Part shown: piece after piece, positions 51,401-58,724 of the stretch
Layout: each line of letters starts with the position of its first letter
How positions within the stretch are numbered: the first letter of the stretch is position 1
Source: Microbacterium barkeri
GTDB lineage: Bacteria > Actinomycetota > Actinomycetes > Actinomycetales > Microbacteriaceae
NCBI RefSeq assembly: GCF_027921765.1
Contig: NZ_BSEJ01000015.1
Coordinates: 1 to 64,000, forward strand
Direction: 5' to 3'
DNA: 64,000 nucleotides
Program-made: the position numbers and the translations under genes
The notes under the pieces: generated by a model
What the model was told of the DNA's origin: nothing
Database searches by the model: none
Seen by the model: the letters and a program-made list of their open reading frames with translations, nothing else

Positions 51401-52215
51401 GCCCAGTCCGTCAGGCGGTCGAGCGCCGGCAGCGCGTCGGGCAGGTACGTCTGCAGCACGATCCCGGCGTGGCAGCCGTGCAGTCTCGGGTCGCCGAGCA
51501 CGCGCTGGAAGACCGCGATGGTGAGATCCAGGTCGCGGTACTCCTCCATATCGAGGTTGAGGAACGTGCCGTTCTTCGCCGCGGAGAGGTAGAGGGGCAG
51601 GAGCCGCTCGGCGACGAGCTCCACGGTCTCGTCGAACGCCCACATCGAGAGGCGGCTCGCGATCGCGGACACCTTGACCGACACGTAGTCAACGTCGGGG
51701 CGGCGGACGAGATCGTGGATGCCCTCAAGGCGACGGCGCGCCTCCTTCTCGCCCAGCACGGCCTCGCCGAGGAGGTTGAGGTTGAGCCGCGCGCCCTTCT
51801 CGCGGAGCTTCTCGATCGCCGGCCCGAGCTTCTCCGGCCGCGCATCGACGATGAGGTGCCCGACCATCCGCCGCAGAGCGGCGCGGGCCGCCGGGACCAC
51901 CGCGATCGGGGCGACGGGAGCGAGGACGCCGCCCGCCTGCACGGCGCGGCGGAGGTACCAGGGCAGGAAGCGCGGCGCCTTCGGGGCGATGCGGGCGAGC
52001 TGCGACGCCGCTGCCGAGAGGCTCTCGGGGCGCATGACCCCGTCGACGAAGCCGAGCGTGAAGGGCAGGCCGTTCGGATCCTGCAGCACGCCGGCGAGGC
52101 GCTTCGCGGCCGGATCGACCTCCGCCTCAGCCGCCTCGTGGACCCAGCGCCGCGCCAGCGCGACGGCGCGCTCGACCAGTTCGTCCGTGCCCTCGGATGG
52201 TGTCTGCTCGGCCAT
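48487..52215 (-). CDS. putA: Bifunctional proline dehydrogenase/glutamate-semialdehyde dehydrogenase
   Basis: The 1242-residue protein joins an FAD-dependent proline dehydrogenase (about 80-430: KVSAIASRLSMWAFDETVE, RLVKGANLAMERV) to a pyrroline-5-carboxylate dehydrogenase (about 540-1000). The latter has AETSGKNAIVV for the base and Cys797 in FGHAGQKCSAAS. An extra ~200-residue C-terminal region follows, as in long PutA proteins. It oxidises proline, or P5C from ornithine, to glutamate at the membrane-quinone interface. No DNA-binding ribbon-helix-helix is seen at the N-terminus, so it should not self-regulate. TAGGCT lies six bases before the ATG. Confidence 0.93.
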   Translation of the reverse strand: MAEQTPSEGTDELVERAVALARRWVHEAAEAEVDPAAKRLAGVLQDPNGLPFTLGFVDGVMRPESLSAAASQLARIAPKAPRFLPWYLRRAVQAGGVLAPVAPIAVVPAARAALRRMVGHLIVDARPEKLGPAIEKLREKGARLNLNLLGEAVLGEKEARRRLEGIHDLVRRPDVDYVSVKVSAIASRLSMWAFDETVELVAERLLPLYLSAAKNGTFLNLDMEEYRDLDLTIAVFQRVLGDPRLHGCHAGIVLQTYLPDALPALDRLTDWATERVEGDGAPIKIRLVKGANLAMERVDATLHGWEQAPYDTKLDTDANYSRCLRAAFSPERTRAVRIGVAGHNLFDIAYAWLLAGERSVRDAVEFEMLLGMAEGQMKAVSREVGRVLLYVPVVHPDEFDVAVSYLVRRLEENASSENFLSAAFSLHEDETLFAREENRFAGAVRRADDTSLAREPRRAQRRADDADLDGGSGDAASDGDGQLTQVVLDIAAGESASAAGFEDDWVETAVFARKESAAAAGAPGFRNTPDTDPALAANREWAREILARIPDSRAGADTVATSHVANAGALDEIIERVRTAGSEWGARPAAERAAVLRRAARALEARRAELIEVAASETGKVLAEADTEVSEAVDFANYYAANAGELDRVAGAVFQPSAVTVVAPPWNFPIAIPSGGVLAALAAGSGVVFKPAHLSRRCAAVVAEALWDAGVPRDALALVALDEPELGQRLVSHPAVERVILTGSWDTARLFRSWRPDLPILAETSGKNAIVVAPSADLDLAAADVVRSAFGHAGQKCSAASLAILVGPVGRSRRFARQLVDATRSLRVGPPHDPLSEMGPVIEEPQGKLAWALTELEEGESWLLKPRRLEDADARYWTPGIRIGVRPGSRFHREEFFGPVLGIMHAASLEQAIELQNAVDYGLTAGLHTLDPDDLEQWLETVQAGNLYVNRGITGAIVQRQPFGGWKRSSVGAGAKAGGPNYLVGLGSWRATSGGPSSQSLHLRGLDTRIAALIEAAQPSLSYDEFEWLRRGALSDAIAWDREFGRVKDVSRLGIERNLFRYRAASVAIRATADAPWQAVLRVVIAGVRAADWFSLSVPSGLPAAVRRALGELDVPVFVESDEEWIERMAGAAPADEALEGGEARDVSDEEADDAVVPTSEDILGIRRERPSRARLVGSRESVERLHRALAARVEGDPDLAVYAGEVTTAGRLELLPFLREQSISITAHRFGNPDDRFSDVI

Positions 52216-52280
52216 GCGCTCAGCCTACGAGCGCGATCCCCGCGGCGGCGGGCATGGATGATGTGGGTCTGCTGAGTCGC

Positions 52281-52838
52281 TCAGTCCCAGATGCTGGGGG
52301 CGGGACGCCGCGTCGACGGCAACGCCGCCGCGTCGGCCCACGTGTGGATCCACTCGTCGACCTCGGGAAGGCCCTCGGGCACGTGCACCGCGGCGAACAG
52401 GTCGTCGTGCGGAACCGGCCCGCCGGGGCCGAGGAGGCGCGCCCGCACGATGGCGCGCGCGAAGACCTCGCCGTCGACCACGGCGCGGTGCTCCATGTAG
52501 AGCGCGCGGTCGTCGCGGCCGATCCAGCGCGTCTCGAGGTCGAACCGCTGCCACAGGTCGAGCGAGCGGCGGAAGGTGATCGTCTCGCTCGAGACGACCG
52601 GGTACCAGCCGCGGGCGCGGAAGACATCGGTGAGTCCGGCCTGCTCGAGCATGTCCCAGCGCCCCAGGTCGAACAGCGACAGGTAGCGCCCGTTGTTGAG
52701 ATGCCGCAGGAGGTCGATGTCGGTCGGCAGCACGCGGAGACGGATGCGGTAGACGTCGGTGAGGGGACGCGTCCCGCGACGGCGCCTGCGCGCCTTCGCC
52801 CGGAGCATCACGAAGAGGGTTCGCCAGAGCACGTTCAC
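52281..52838 (-). CDS. Acyl-CoA thioesterase-like hotdog protein
   Basis: The 185-residue protein contains a 4HBT hotdog fold: VLPTDIDLLRHLNNGRYLSLFDLGRWDMLEQAGL carries the conserved Asp/His-Asn helix. SSETITFRRSLDLWQRFDLETRWIGRD follows. A hydrophobic-basic N-terminus (VNVLWRTLFVMLRAKARRRRRG) may touch the membrane. Family members hydrolyse acyl-CoA or aryl-CoA thioesters. A GTG at 52838 gives the family-like start; an upstream extension is Arg-rich nonsense. TAGCGT lies eight bases before it. Confidence 0.8.
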   Translation of the reverse strand: MNVLWRTLFVMLRAKARRRRRGTRPLTDVYRIRLRVLPTDIDLLRHLNNGRYLSLFDLGRWDMLEQAGLTDVFRARGWYPVVSSETITFRRSLDLWQRFDLETRWIGRDDRALYMEHRAVVDGEVFARAIVRARLLGPGGPVPHDDLFAAVHVPEGLPEVDEWIHTWADAAALPSTRRPAPSIWD

Positions 52839-52960
52839 GGGTCCGGACGCTACCGGCGGCGCGCGCTCGGACCGCTTTCCTTGTGGTCGTCCCACAACCC
52901 CGCGGCCGGCCATCCGCACTCCGATTTCTCCCCTCCTCCGCGCGCGCGTAATCTGACGGC

Positions 52961-53470
52961 ATGGCCACCGAAACGCACGCCGACGTGCTCGTCCGACCTG
53001 TCCGCGATGTCGACGTCGAGGCACTCGGACGCGTGCACGCGAAGGTCTGGCACGAGACCTACGACCAGCTGATCAGCAAGGCCACGCTCGAGAACGTCTC
53101 GCCCAAGCGCCTGGCCGAGCTCTGGACGCACTACACGGCCCTCGGCCCCGAGTACCGGATGGCCGCCGCTCTCGTCGACGGCGAGATCATCGGCTTCGCG
53201 GGCTCCGGTCCGGCGCGCGACACGGACGCCCCGGCCGCCCGGGAGCTGTACTTCGTGTACCTGCTCGACTCGTGGCACCGCAAGGGCATCGGCCGCGCGC
53301 TCTTCGACGCGGTCGTCGAGAAGGACGAGCCGCTGTACCTGTGGCTGGCCGAGCAGTACCCCGGCGCCCGCGACTTCTACGAGAAGCGCAACCTGCGCCT
53401 CGACGGCGGTCGGCGCGAAGAGGCGTTTCTCGGTGAGACGATCACCGAGGTGCGCTACTCGCGCAGCTGA
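52961..53470 (+). CDS. GNAT-family N-acetyltransferase
   Basis: The 169-residue protein has the GNAT fold: [28 protein letters not shown] at the start, [26 protein letters not shown] with the acetyl-CoA loop (RKGIGRA), and a late [21 protein letters not shown]. The acceptor is unknown. TAATCT ends six bases before the ATG, the leaderless spacing. It ends six bases before cofE and may share its transcript. Confidence 0.85.
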   Translation: MATETHADVLVRPVRDVDVEALGRVHAKVWHETYDQLISKATLENVSPKRLAELWTHYTALGPEYRMAAALVDGEIIGFAGSGPARDTDAPAARELYFVYLLDSWHRKGIGRALFDAVVEKDEPLYLWLAEQYPGARDFYEKRNLRLDGGRREEAFLGETITEVRYSRS

Positions 53471-53475
53471 CGCGC

Positions 53476-54240
53476 GTGCTGCAGATCTGGGCGCTCGCCG
53501 GCATCGGCGAGGTCTCGGCGGACGACGACCTCGCCCAGCTCATCGGCGACGCGCTCGCGGCGGCGGATGTCCCGGTGGCGGATGGCGACATCCTCGTCGT
53601 CACGAGCAAGATCGTCTCGAAGGCCGAGGGGCGGTTCGTGGTCGCCGACGACCGCGAGGACGCCATCACGCGCGAGACCGTTCGCGTCGTCGCGACGCGC
53701 ACCGCGCCGTCCGGCCACACGACGCGCATCGTCGAGAACCGGCTCGGGATCGTGTCGGCCGCGGCCGGCGTCGACGCCTCGAACACGCCCGAGGGCACGG
53801 TCCTGCTGCTGCCCGAGGATCCGGATGCGTCGGCGCGCGCGCTCGCGGCGGCGCTCCGGGACCGTTTCGGCGTGCGCCTCGGGGTGCTCGTCTCGGACAC
53901 CCTCGGCCGAGCCTGGCGCGACGGGCAGACCGACCACGCGATCGGCGCGGGCGGCGTGCACGTCTTCGAGGATCTGCGCGGCGAGGTCGACGCGCAGGGC
54001 CGTCCGCTCGTCGTGACCCTCCCGTGCGTCGCGGACGAGCTGTGCGCCGCAGCCGACCTCGTCAAGCGGAAGGCGACGGGGATGCCCGTCGCGGTCGTGC
54101 GCGGGCGCGGCGACCTCGTCGGCGACCTCGACCTGCCGGGCGCCCGGTCGATCGTGCGCACCGGGGAGCGCGACATGTTCCGACTCGGCGCCGACGAGGC
54201 GTACGCCGAGGGCTACGCCGCGGGCCGCGCCGCGCGCTGA
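53476..54240 (+). CDS. cofE: Coenzyme F420-0:L-glutamate ligase
   Basis: The 254-residue protein has the CofE pattern: [63 protein letters not shown] and [24 protein letters not shown]. It adds glutamates to F420-0 with GTP, completing the coenzyme used by LLM-class oxidoreductases such as the one at 36090-37073. The other F420 synthesis genes are not in the window. A GTG start follows the acetyltransferase stop by five bases. It lacks the extra nitroreductase-like domain found in mycobacterial FbiB. Confidence 0.9.
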   Translation: MLQIWALAGIGEVSADDDLAQLIGDALAAADVPVADGDILVVTSKIVSKAEGRFVVADDREDAITRETVRVVATRTAPSGHTTRIVENRLGIVSAAAGVDASNTPEGTVLLLPEDPDASARALAAALRDRFGVRLGVLVSDTLGRAWRDGQTDHAIGAGGVHVFEDLRGEVDAQGRPLVVTLPCVADELCAAADLVKRKATGMPVAVVRGRGDLVGDLDLPGARSIVRTGERDMFRLGADEAYAEGYAAGRAAR

Positions 54241-54255
54241 CCGCCGAGTTAAGCC

Positions 54256-54284
54256 TTGACTTATATAAGCACCAGGTGAAGAAT
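54256..54284 (+). promoter_or_regulatory. Promoter and operator of the ArsR-SRPBCC pair
   Basis: TTGACT (54256-54261), 17 bp and AAGAAT (54279-54284) lie exactly six bases before the ATG at 54291, so the mRNA should be leaderless. The palindrome CTTATATAAG (54260-54269) overlaps the -35 and is the likely ArsR site. Confidence 0.75.
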
Positions 54285-54290
54285 GGGCGC

Positions 54291-54677
54291 ATGCACGCGC
54301 TCGATGTCCTCGGGGACCCGGTCCGCCGACGCATCCTCGAGCTCCTGACCGACGGCGAGACCGCCGCGGGAGACCTCGGCTCGGTGATCCAGGCCGAATT
54401 CGGAATCAGCCAGCCGGCTGTCTCCCAGCACCTGCGCGTGCTCCGCGAGCAGGGGTTCGCGACCGTGCGCGCCGAGGGCGTCCGGCGGATCTACGCGGTC
54501 GACCCGCGCGGGATGCAGGCCGCGAGCGCATGGCTCACCCCGTTCGAGCGCTTCTGGCGTGGGCCCCTCGCGGCACTCGACACCGAGCTCGCGCGCGGGC
54601 GGCGCGCGCGCCGTGCGGAGGAGCCATCCGAGCGCGAAGCCGATGACCGGGAGCCTCCCGGCGACAGAGAGGAATGA
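54291..54677 (+). CDS. ArsR-family regulator paired with an SRPBCC protein
   Basis: The 128-residue protein is a winged helix of the ArsR type found beside SRPBCC genes: MHALDVLGDPVRRRILELLTDGETAAGDLGSVIQAEFGISQPAVSQHLRVLREQGFATVRAEGVRRIYAVD. It has no metal-binding Cys cluster, so the ligand is probably not a metal. A charged C-terminal tail of about 30 residues follows. It is translated just ahead of the SRPBCC gene and should repress both at the CTTATATAAG site. Confidence 0.85.
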   Translation: MHALDVLGDPVRRRILELLTDGETAAGDLGSVIQAEFGISQPAVSQHLRVLREQGFATVRAEGVRRIYAVDPRGMQAASAWLTPFERFWRGPLAALDTELARGRRARRAEEPSEREADDREPPGDREE

Positions 54678-54679
54678 TC

Positions 54680-55336
54680 ATGGTGGACATCCAGGCGCAG
54701 CTCGATGCGGTCTCGCGCGAGCTGCGGGAGGACGAGGTCGACGGGCACGCTGCGCACGTGCAGACCATCGCGCAGGAGTACCCGTCGGGCATCGACGACG
54801 TGTGGGAGGCCGTGACCTCGCCTGAGCGCATCGCCCGCTGGTTCCTCCCCGTGTCGGGAGACCTGCGGCTCGGCGGCCGGTACCAGCTCGAGGGCAACGC
54901 GGGCGGCGAGGTCCTCGCGTGCGCCGCACCGGACGGCGGCTCGGCGGGCTACCGCGTCACCTGGGAGTACGGCGGAGGCGTGACGTGGCTCGCCGTCCGC
55001 CTCAGGTCCGTCGCCGACGGCCGCACCCGGCTCGAGCTCGAGCACACCGCGCGCACGGCGGATGTGCCGCCGGGCATGTGGGAGACGTTCGGGCCCGGGG
55101 CGACCGGCGTCGGATGGGACCAGGGCCTCCTCGGCCTCGCGCTGCACCTCGGCGCGGTCGAGGGCGCGGTCTCGCCCGCCGAGGCCGAGGCGTGGCAGCT
55201 GTCGGACGAGGGGCGGGCGTTCACGCGCGCCGCTGCGGACGGCTGGGCGGCCGCCCACGTCGCGGCAGGGGCCGACCCGCAGGCCGCTCAGGCGGCAGCC
55301 GATGCGACCTACGGCTTCTACACGGGCCAGCAGTGA
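54680..55336 (+). CDS. SRPBCC (AHSA1-like) ligand-binding protein
   Basis: The 218-residue protein belongs to the START/SRPBCC superfamily: QEYPSGIDDVWEAVTSPERIARWFLPVSGDLRLGGRYQLEGN, the AHSA1-type strand and helix that shape a hydrophobic pocket, and GWDQGLLGLALHL later. The ligand is unknown. ATG at 54680 is favoured over one at 54674 because GAGAGG is 7 bases upstream, although the earlier ATG would overlap the regulator's stop. Coupling with the ArsR gene suggests that the protein handles the compound the regulator senses. Confidence 0.83.
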   Translation: MVDIQAQLDAVSRELREDEVDGHAAHVQTIAQEYPSGIDDVWEAVTSPERIARWFLPVSGDLRLGGRYQLEGNAGGEVLACAAPDGGSAGYRVTWEYGGGVTWLAVRLRSVADGRTRLELEHTARTADVPPGMWETFGPGATGVGWDQGLLGLALHLGAVEGAVSPAEAEAWQLSDEGRAFTRAAADGWAAAHVAAGADPQAAQAAADATYGFYTGQQ

Positions 55337-56482
55337 TCAGGCGACGTGCGCGCGCAGCCACGCGCGCACCGTCTCGGTGAACCACTCGGGCGCGACGTTG
55401 TACTCCCAGGAGTGATCGGCCGCCGGCGCCTCCTGCACCTCGACGAGCCCGGGGTTCGCCGCCGCGAACCGCTCGGTCGAGTCGAATGGCACCGTGCGGT
55501 CGGCCCGCGAATGCACGACCAGCGTGGGCACGGCGAGGCGCCCGGGTCGCGTCCAGTCCAGCTCGTCGAGGTCGACCGGTGCGCGCATGCCCGCGAGCCG
55601 CGACAGCAGCGGATGGCCGAGCGCGGCGCACGCGATCCGCGCGGCCGCCCCGGGCAGCGGGACGCGCCCGGCCGCCGCGCCCGAGCGGATGGCCGCGCGC
55701 CAGTCGGTCGCGGGGCCGACGAGCACGAGGCCGGCGATCCGCTCGCGATGCGCGCTGCGCTCCGTGAGCCGCAGCGCGATCCCGCCGCCCATCGACCAGC
55801 CCACGAGCACGATCCGCTCGGCGCCCCGCTCGACCGCGAAGCCGATCGCGGCATCGACGTCGTCCGCCTCGTCGAGCCCGAGACGGCTCGCGCCTCCCGG
55901 AGCAGGGGCCGCGTCGCCGTCGCCGCGGTACGAGACGACGAGGCTCGACAGGCCCTCGGCCTCGGCAGCGGGCACGGTCCGCAGCGCGCCGTCGCGCGTC
56001 GAGCGGATGCCGTGGATGTGGATGGCCCAGGTCGCGTTCTCGGCCGGACCGAAGCGCCACGCGGGCGCGGGCCCGCTCGGCGCGTCGATCAGCACGTCGA
56101 CGTGCGGTCCGACGTCCGAGGGGAGGGCATGCACGTCCCCCTCCCAGCTGACGCCGCCTCGGCCGGGAGGGCGTCCGGAGACCTCGCGCAGCTCGCGCGT
56201 CACGGTCCGAGCGTCCTCGGTGACGACCGGGCCGACAAGGGCGTACCCGTCCTGGTACCGCAGGCCGAACACCCCGGGATGACGCGTCTTGAGCGATGCC
56301 GCGAGCACGACCATCCGCTCGTCTGCCGCGAGCACGCGCTCGTCGTCGTGCGGTCGCCAGCGGACGACCCGGCGCGCGAACGCCGCGGCGAGCGCGACGC
56401 CGAGGGCCCCGACCGCCGCTCCCCCGGCCGCGGCTCCCCCGAGCACGCGGACGACGGTGCGGCGGTCGCGCGGAGTTCCCAT
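55337..56482 (-). CDS. Membrane-anchored alpha/beta hydrolase
   Basis: The 381-residue protein starts with an Arg-rich lead and an Ala/Gly-rich membrane helix (VLGGAAAGGAAVGALGVALAAAFARRV, about 13-39). The hydrolase fold shows HIHGIRSTRDGA for the oxyanion loop, VGWSMGGG with the nucleophile Ser, VHSRADRTVPFDST for the acid and DHSWEYN for the His. The orientation implies an extracellular catalytic domain, but this is inference from the charge pattern. The substrate is unknown. The start is placed at 56482, where the membrane helix begins soon after. It diverges from the nucleotidase gene. Confidence 0.83.
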   Translation of the reverse strand: MGTPRDRRTVVRVLGGAAAGGAAVGALGVALAAAFARRVVRWRPHDDERVLAADERMVVLAASLKTRHPGVFGLRYQDGYALVGPVVTEDARTVTRELREVSGRPPGRGGVSWEGDVHALPSDVGPHVDVLIDAPSGPAPAWRFGPAENATWAIHIHGIRSTRDGALRTVPAAEAEGLSSLVVSYRGDGDAAPAPGGASRLGLDEADDVDAAIGFAVERGAERIVLVGWSMGGGIALRLTERSAHRERIAGLVLVGPATDWRAAIRSGAAAGRVPLPGAAARIACAALGHPLLSRLAGMRAPVDLDELDWTRPGRLAVPTLVVHSRADRTVPFDSTERFAAANPGLVEVQEAPAADHSWEYNVAPEWFTETVRAWLRAHVA

Positions 56483-56603
56483 GGTGCTCGTCAGCGTATC
56501 CGTCTTCCGCGGCCTGCTCTTCCCCTCGCCCCGTCGCCGGGGCAGGATGGCGGAGTGTGCGCGACCCGCGCCATCCATCCGCTCTCTCACGACGAGGATC
56601 ACG

Positions 56604-58538
56604 ATGCCCTCTCCCTCCCTCAGACGCGTGACCGGCGCGGCCGCCATGACGGCCGCGTGCGCTCTCGCCTTCCTCCCCGGGGCGGCGAACGCCGCCGTCG
56701 AGCCCGAGACGACCGATCTCCGCGTGCTCACGATCAACGACTTCCACGGTCGGATCGAGGCGAACGGCGACGAGGTCGGCGCGGCCGTCCTGGCGGGCGC
56801 CGTCGCGCAGTTCAAGGCCGAGAACCCGAACACGATCTTCGCGTCGGCCGGCGACAACATCGGCGCCTCGACGTTCACCTCGTTCATCCAGGACGACAAC
56901 CCCACGATCGACGCGCTCGTCGCCGCCGGACTGGATGTCAGCGCGGTCGGCAACCACGAGTTCGACCAGGGCTTCGCCGACCTGCGCGACCGCGTCATCC
57001 CGCGCTACGGCAGCGGCGAGTGGGCGGCGGGTGTGGACTTCGCGCTCGGCGCGAACGTCTACGCGAAGGGCACGACCGAGCCTGCGCTCAAGGAGTACGT
57101 CATCCGCGAGGTCGACGGCGTGCGCGTGGGCTTCATCGGCACCGTGACGAGCGACACCGCGACGCTCGTGAGCCCTGCCGGCATCTCGGAGCTCGACTTC
57201 GGCAGCCAGCTCGAGGCGGCCAACCGCGTGGCCGCCGAGATCGCCGACGAGACCGACGTCGTCGTGCTGCTCACGCACTCGGGCGCGGCGACCGAGGACT
57301 GCGCGGCGATCGCCGGCGAGCAGTCGGAGTACGGCGAGCTCATCCGCGAGGCGTCTCCCGAGATCGACGCCATCGTGTCGGGCCACACGCACCAGCTGTA
57401 CTCGTGCGACATCGCCGACCGCCCCGTCATCTCCGCCCACCAGTACGGCACGACGCTCGGCTCGCTCGAGATCAGCGTCGACGCCGCGACGCACGAGCTC
57501 GTGTCGATCGCGGGGTCCACGGTCGACCTCGCGACGCAGGAGCTGGACGAGAACGGCGAGGAGATCGACGTCCCGCAGTTCCCCGCCGACCCCGAGGTTC
57601 AGGCGATCGTCGACGCGGCGACCGAGGAGGCGGACGTGCTCGGTCAGGAGGTGGTCGGCACGATCAGCGCCGACATCCTCCGCGGCGGCAACCCGCCGGG
57701 CGACGACCGCGGCGTCGAGTCGACGATGGGCAACCTCGTCGCCGACATCTACCTCTGGTCGACGTCGCCCGAGTACGCGAACTACGGCGGCGAGCCCGCC
57801 GACATCGCCGTCATGAACCCCGGCGGCCTGCGCGACGACCTGCTCTACGGCGAGGACGGCACTGTGACGTACGAGGAGGTCGCGGCGGTTCAGCCGTTCG
57901 GCAACACCCTCACCACGACGACGCTCACGGGCGCCCAGCTCGAGCAGCTCCTCGAGGAGCAGTGGCAGCCCGGCAACGAGCGCCCGAAGCTGCACCTCGG
58001 CATCTCGGACGGCTTCGCGTACGAGTACATCGAGGACGCGCCCGCGGGCGAGCACGTCGTGTCGATGACGTTCCAGGGCGAGCCGATCGCCGCCGAGGAT
58101 GAGTTCCTCGTGACGACGAACTCGTTCGTCTCCGCGGGCGGCGACGGCTTCACCGCCTTCCTCGAGGGCACGGGCACGTCGGACACGGGTCTCATCGACC
58201 TGTCGGCGACGGTCGACTACTTCGCCGCGCACGAGGTCGTCGACCCCGCGCCGCTCGGCCGCGCCGCCGAGTACGTCGCGGAGCCGACGCCCACCCCGAC
58301 CGCGACGCCGACCGCGACGCCGGAGCCGACCGAGACGCCGACGGCGTCGCCGGAGCCGACGGCGACGGCCACGCCCGAGCCGACGAGCGAGCCCTCGACG
58401 CCGCCCACCCAGAAGCCCGAGGACGAGCACCTCGCGCCGACGGGGACGGACGTCACCTGGGCCCTGGCCGCGGCCGCGGCCGGTCTCGTCGCGGCAGGCG
58501 CGCTCCTCGTCGCCCGTCGACGCCGCGAACGCGCGTAG
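56604..58538 (+). CDS. LAPTG-anchored nucleotidase/UDP-sugar hydrolase
   Basis: The 644-residue protein has a signal peptide ending near residue 29 (AANA-AV). Then come metallophosphoesterase motifs (TINDFHGRIEANGDE, SAGDNIGAST, GNHEFDQGF, LLTHSG, SGHTHQLY) and a 5'-nucleotidase C-terminal domain (NPGGLRDDLLY, QPFGNTL, SAGGDGF). A Thr/Pro/Glu repeat spacer leads to LAPTG at 610-614, a membrane helix and RRRRERA. It should release nucleosides and phosphate from nucleotides or UDP-sugars at the wall. It is followed by a close paralogue, and long DNA tracts are nearly the same in both. GAGGA precedes the start. Confidence 0.9.
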   Translation: MPSPSLRRVTGAAAMTAACALAFLPGAANAAVEPETTDLRVLTINDFHGRIEANGDEVGAAVLAGAVAQFKAENPNTIFASAGDNIGASTFTSFIQDDNPTIDALVAAGLDVSAVGNHEFDQGFADLRDRVIPRYGSGEWAAGVDFALGANVYAKGTTEPALKEYVIREVDGVRVGFIGTVTSDTATLVSPAGISELDFGSQLEAANRVAAEIADETDVVVLLTHSGAATEDCAAIAGEQSEYGELIREASPEIDAIVSGHTHQLYSCDIADRPVISAHQYGTTLGSLEISVDAATHELVSIAGSTVDLATQELDENGEEIDVPQFPADPEVQAIVDAATEEADVLGQEVVGTISADILRGGNPPGDDRGVESTMGNLVADIYLWSTSPEYANYGGEPADIAVMNPGGLRDDLLYGEDGTVTYEEVAAVQPFGNTLTTTTLTGAQLEQLLEEQWQPGNERPKLHLGISDGFAYEYIEDAPAGEHVVSMTFQGEPIAAEDEFLVTTNSFVSAGGDGFTAFLEGTGTSDTGLIDLSATVDYFAAHEVVDPAPLGRAAEYVAEPTPTPTATPTATPEPTETPTASPEPTATATPEPTSEPSTPPTQKPEDEHLAPTGTDVTWALAAAAAGLVAAGALLVARRRRERA

Positions 58539-58546
58539 CGATCACC

Positions 58547-58586
58547 CACGGCGCCCCGCGACGATCCGTCGACGCGGGGCGCCGTG
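58547..58586 (+). terminator. Terminator between the two nucleotidase genes
   Basis: A perfect 14-bp GC-rich stem (58547-58560 with 58573-58586) lies eight bases past the stop codon, so the second nucleotidase gene probably has its own promoter. Confidence 0.75.
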
Positions 58587-58724
58587 CTGTGCGCGCGGAG
58601 GGGGCGCCGACGTCGCCGACAGGCGTTCGCCATCCGTTCACGTCGGCGACACCTGCCGACGACAGGGTGGAGCACGGTGCCCGGGCATCCCGACCCGGCG
58701 CTCTCTCCGACCACGAGGACAGCG

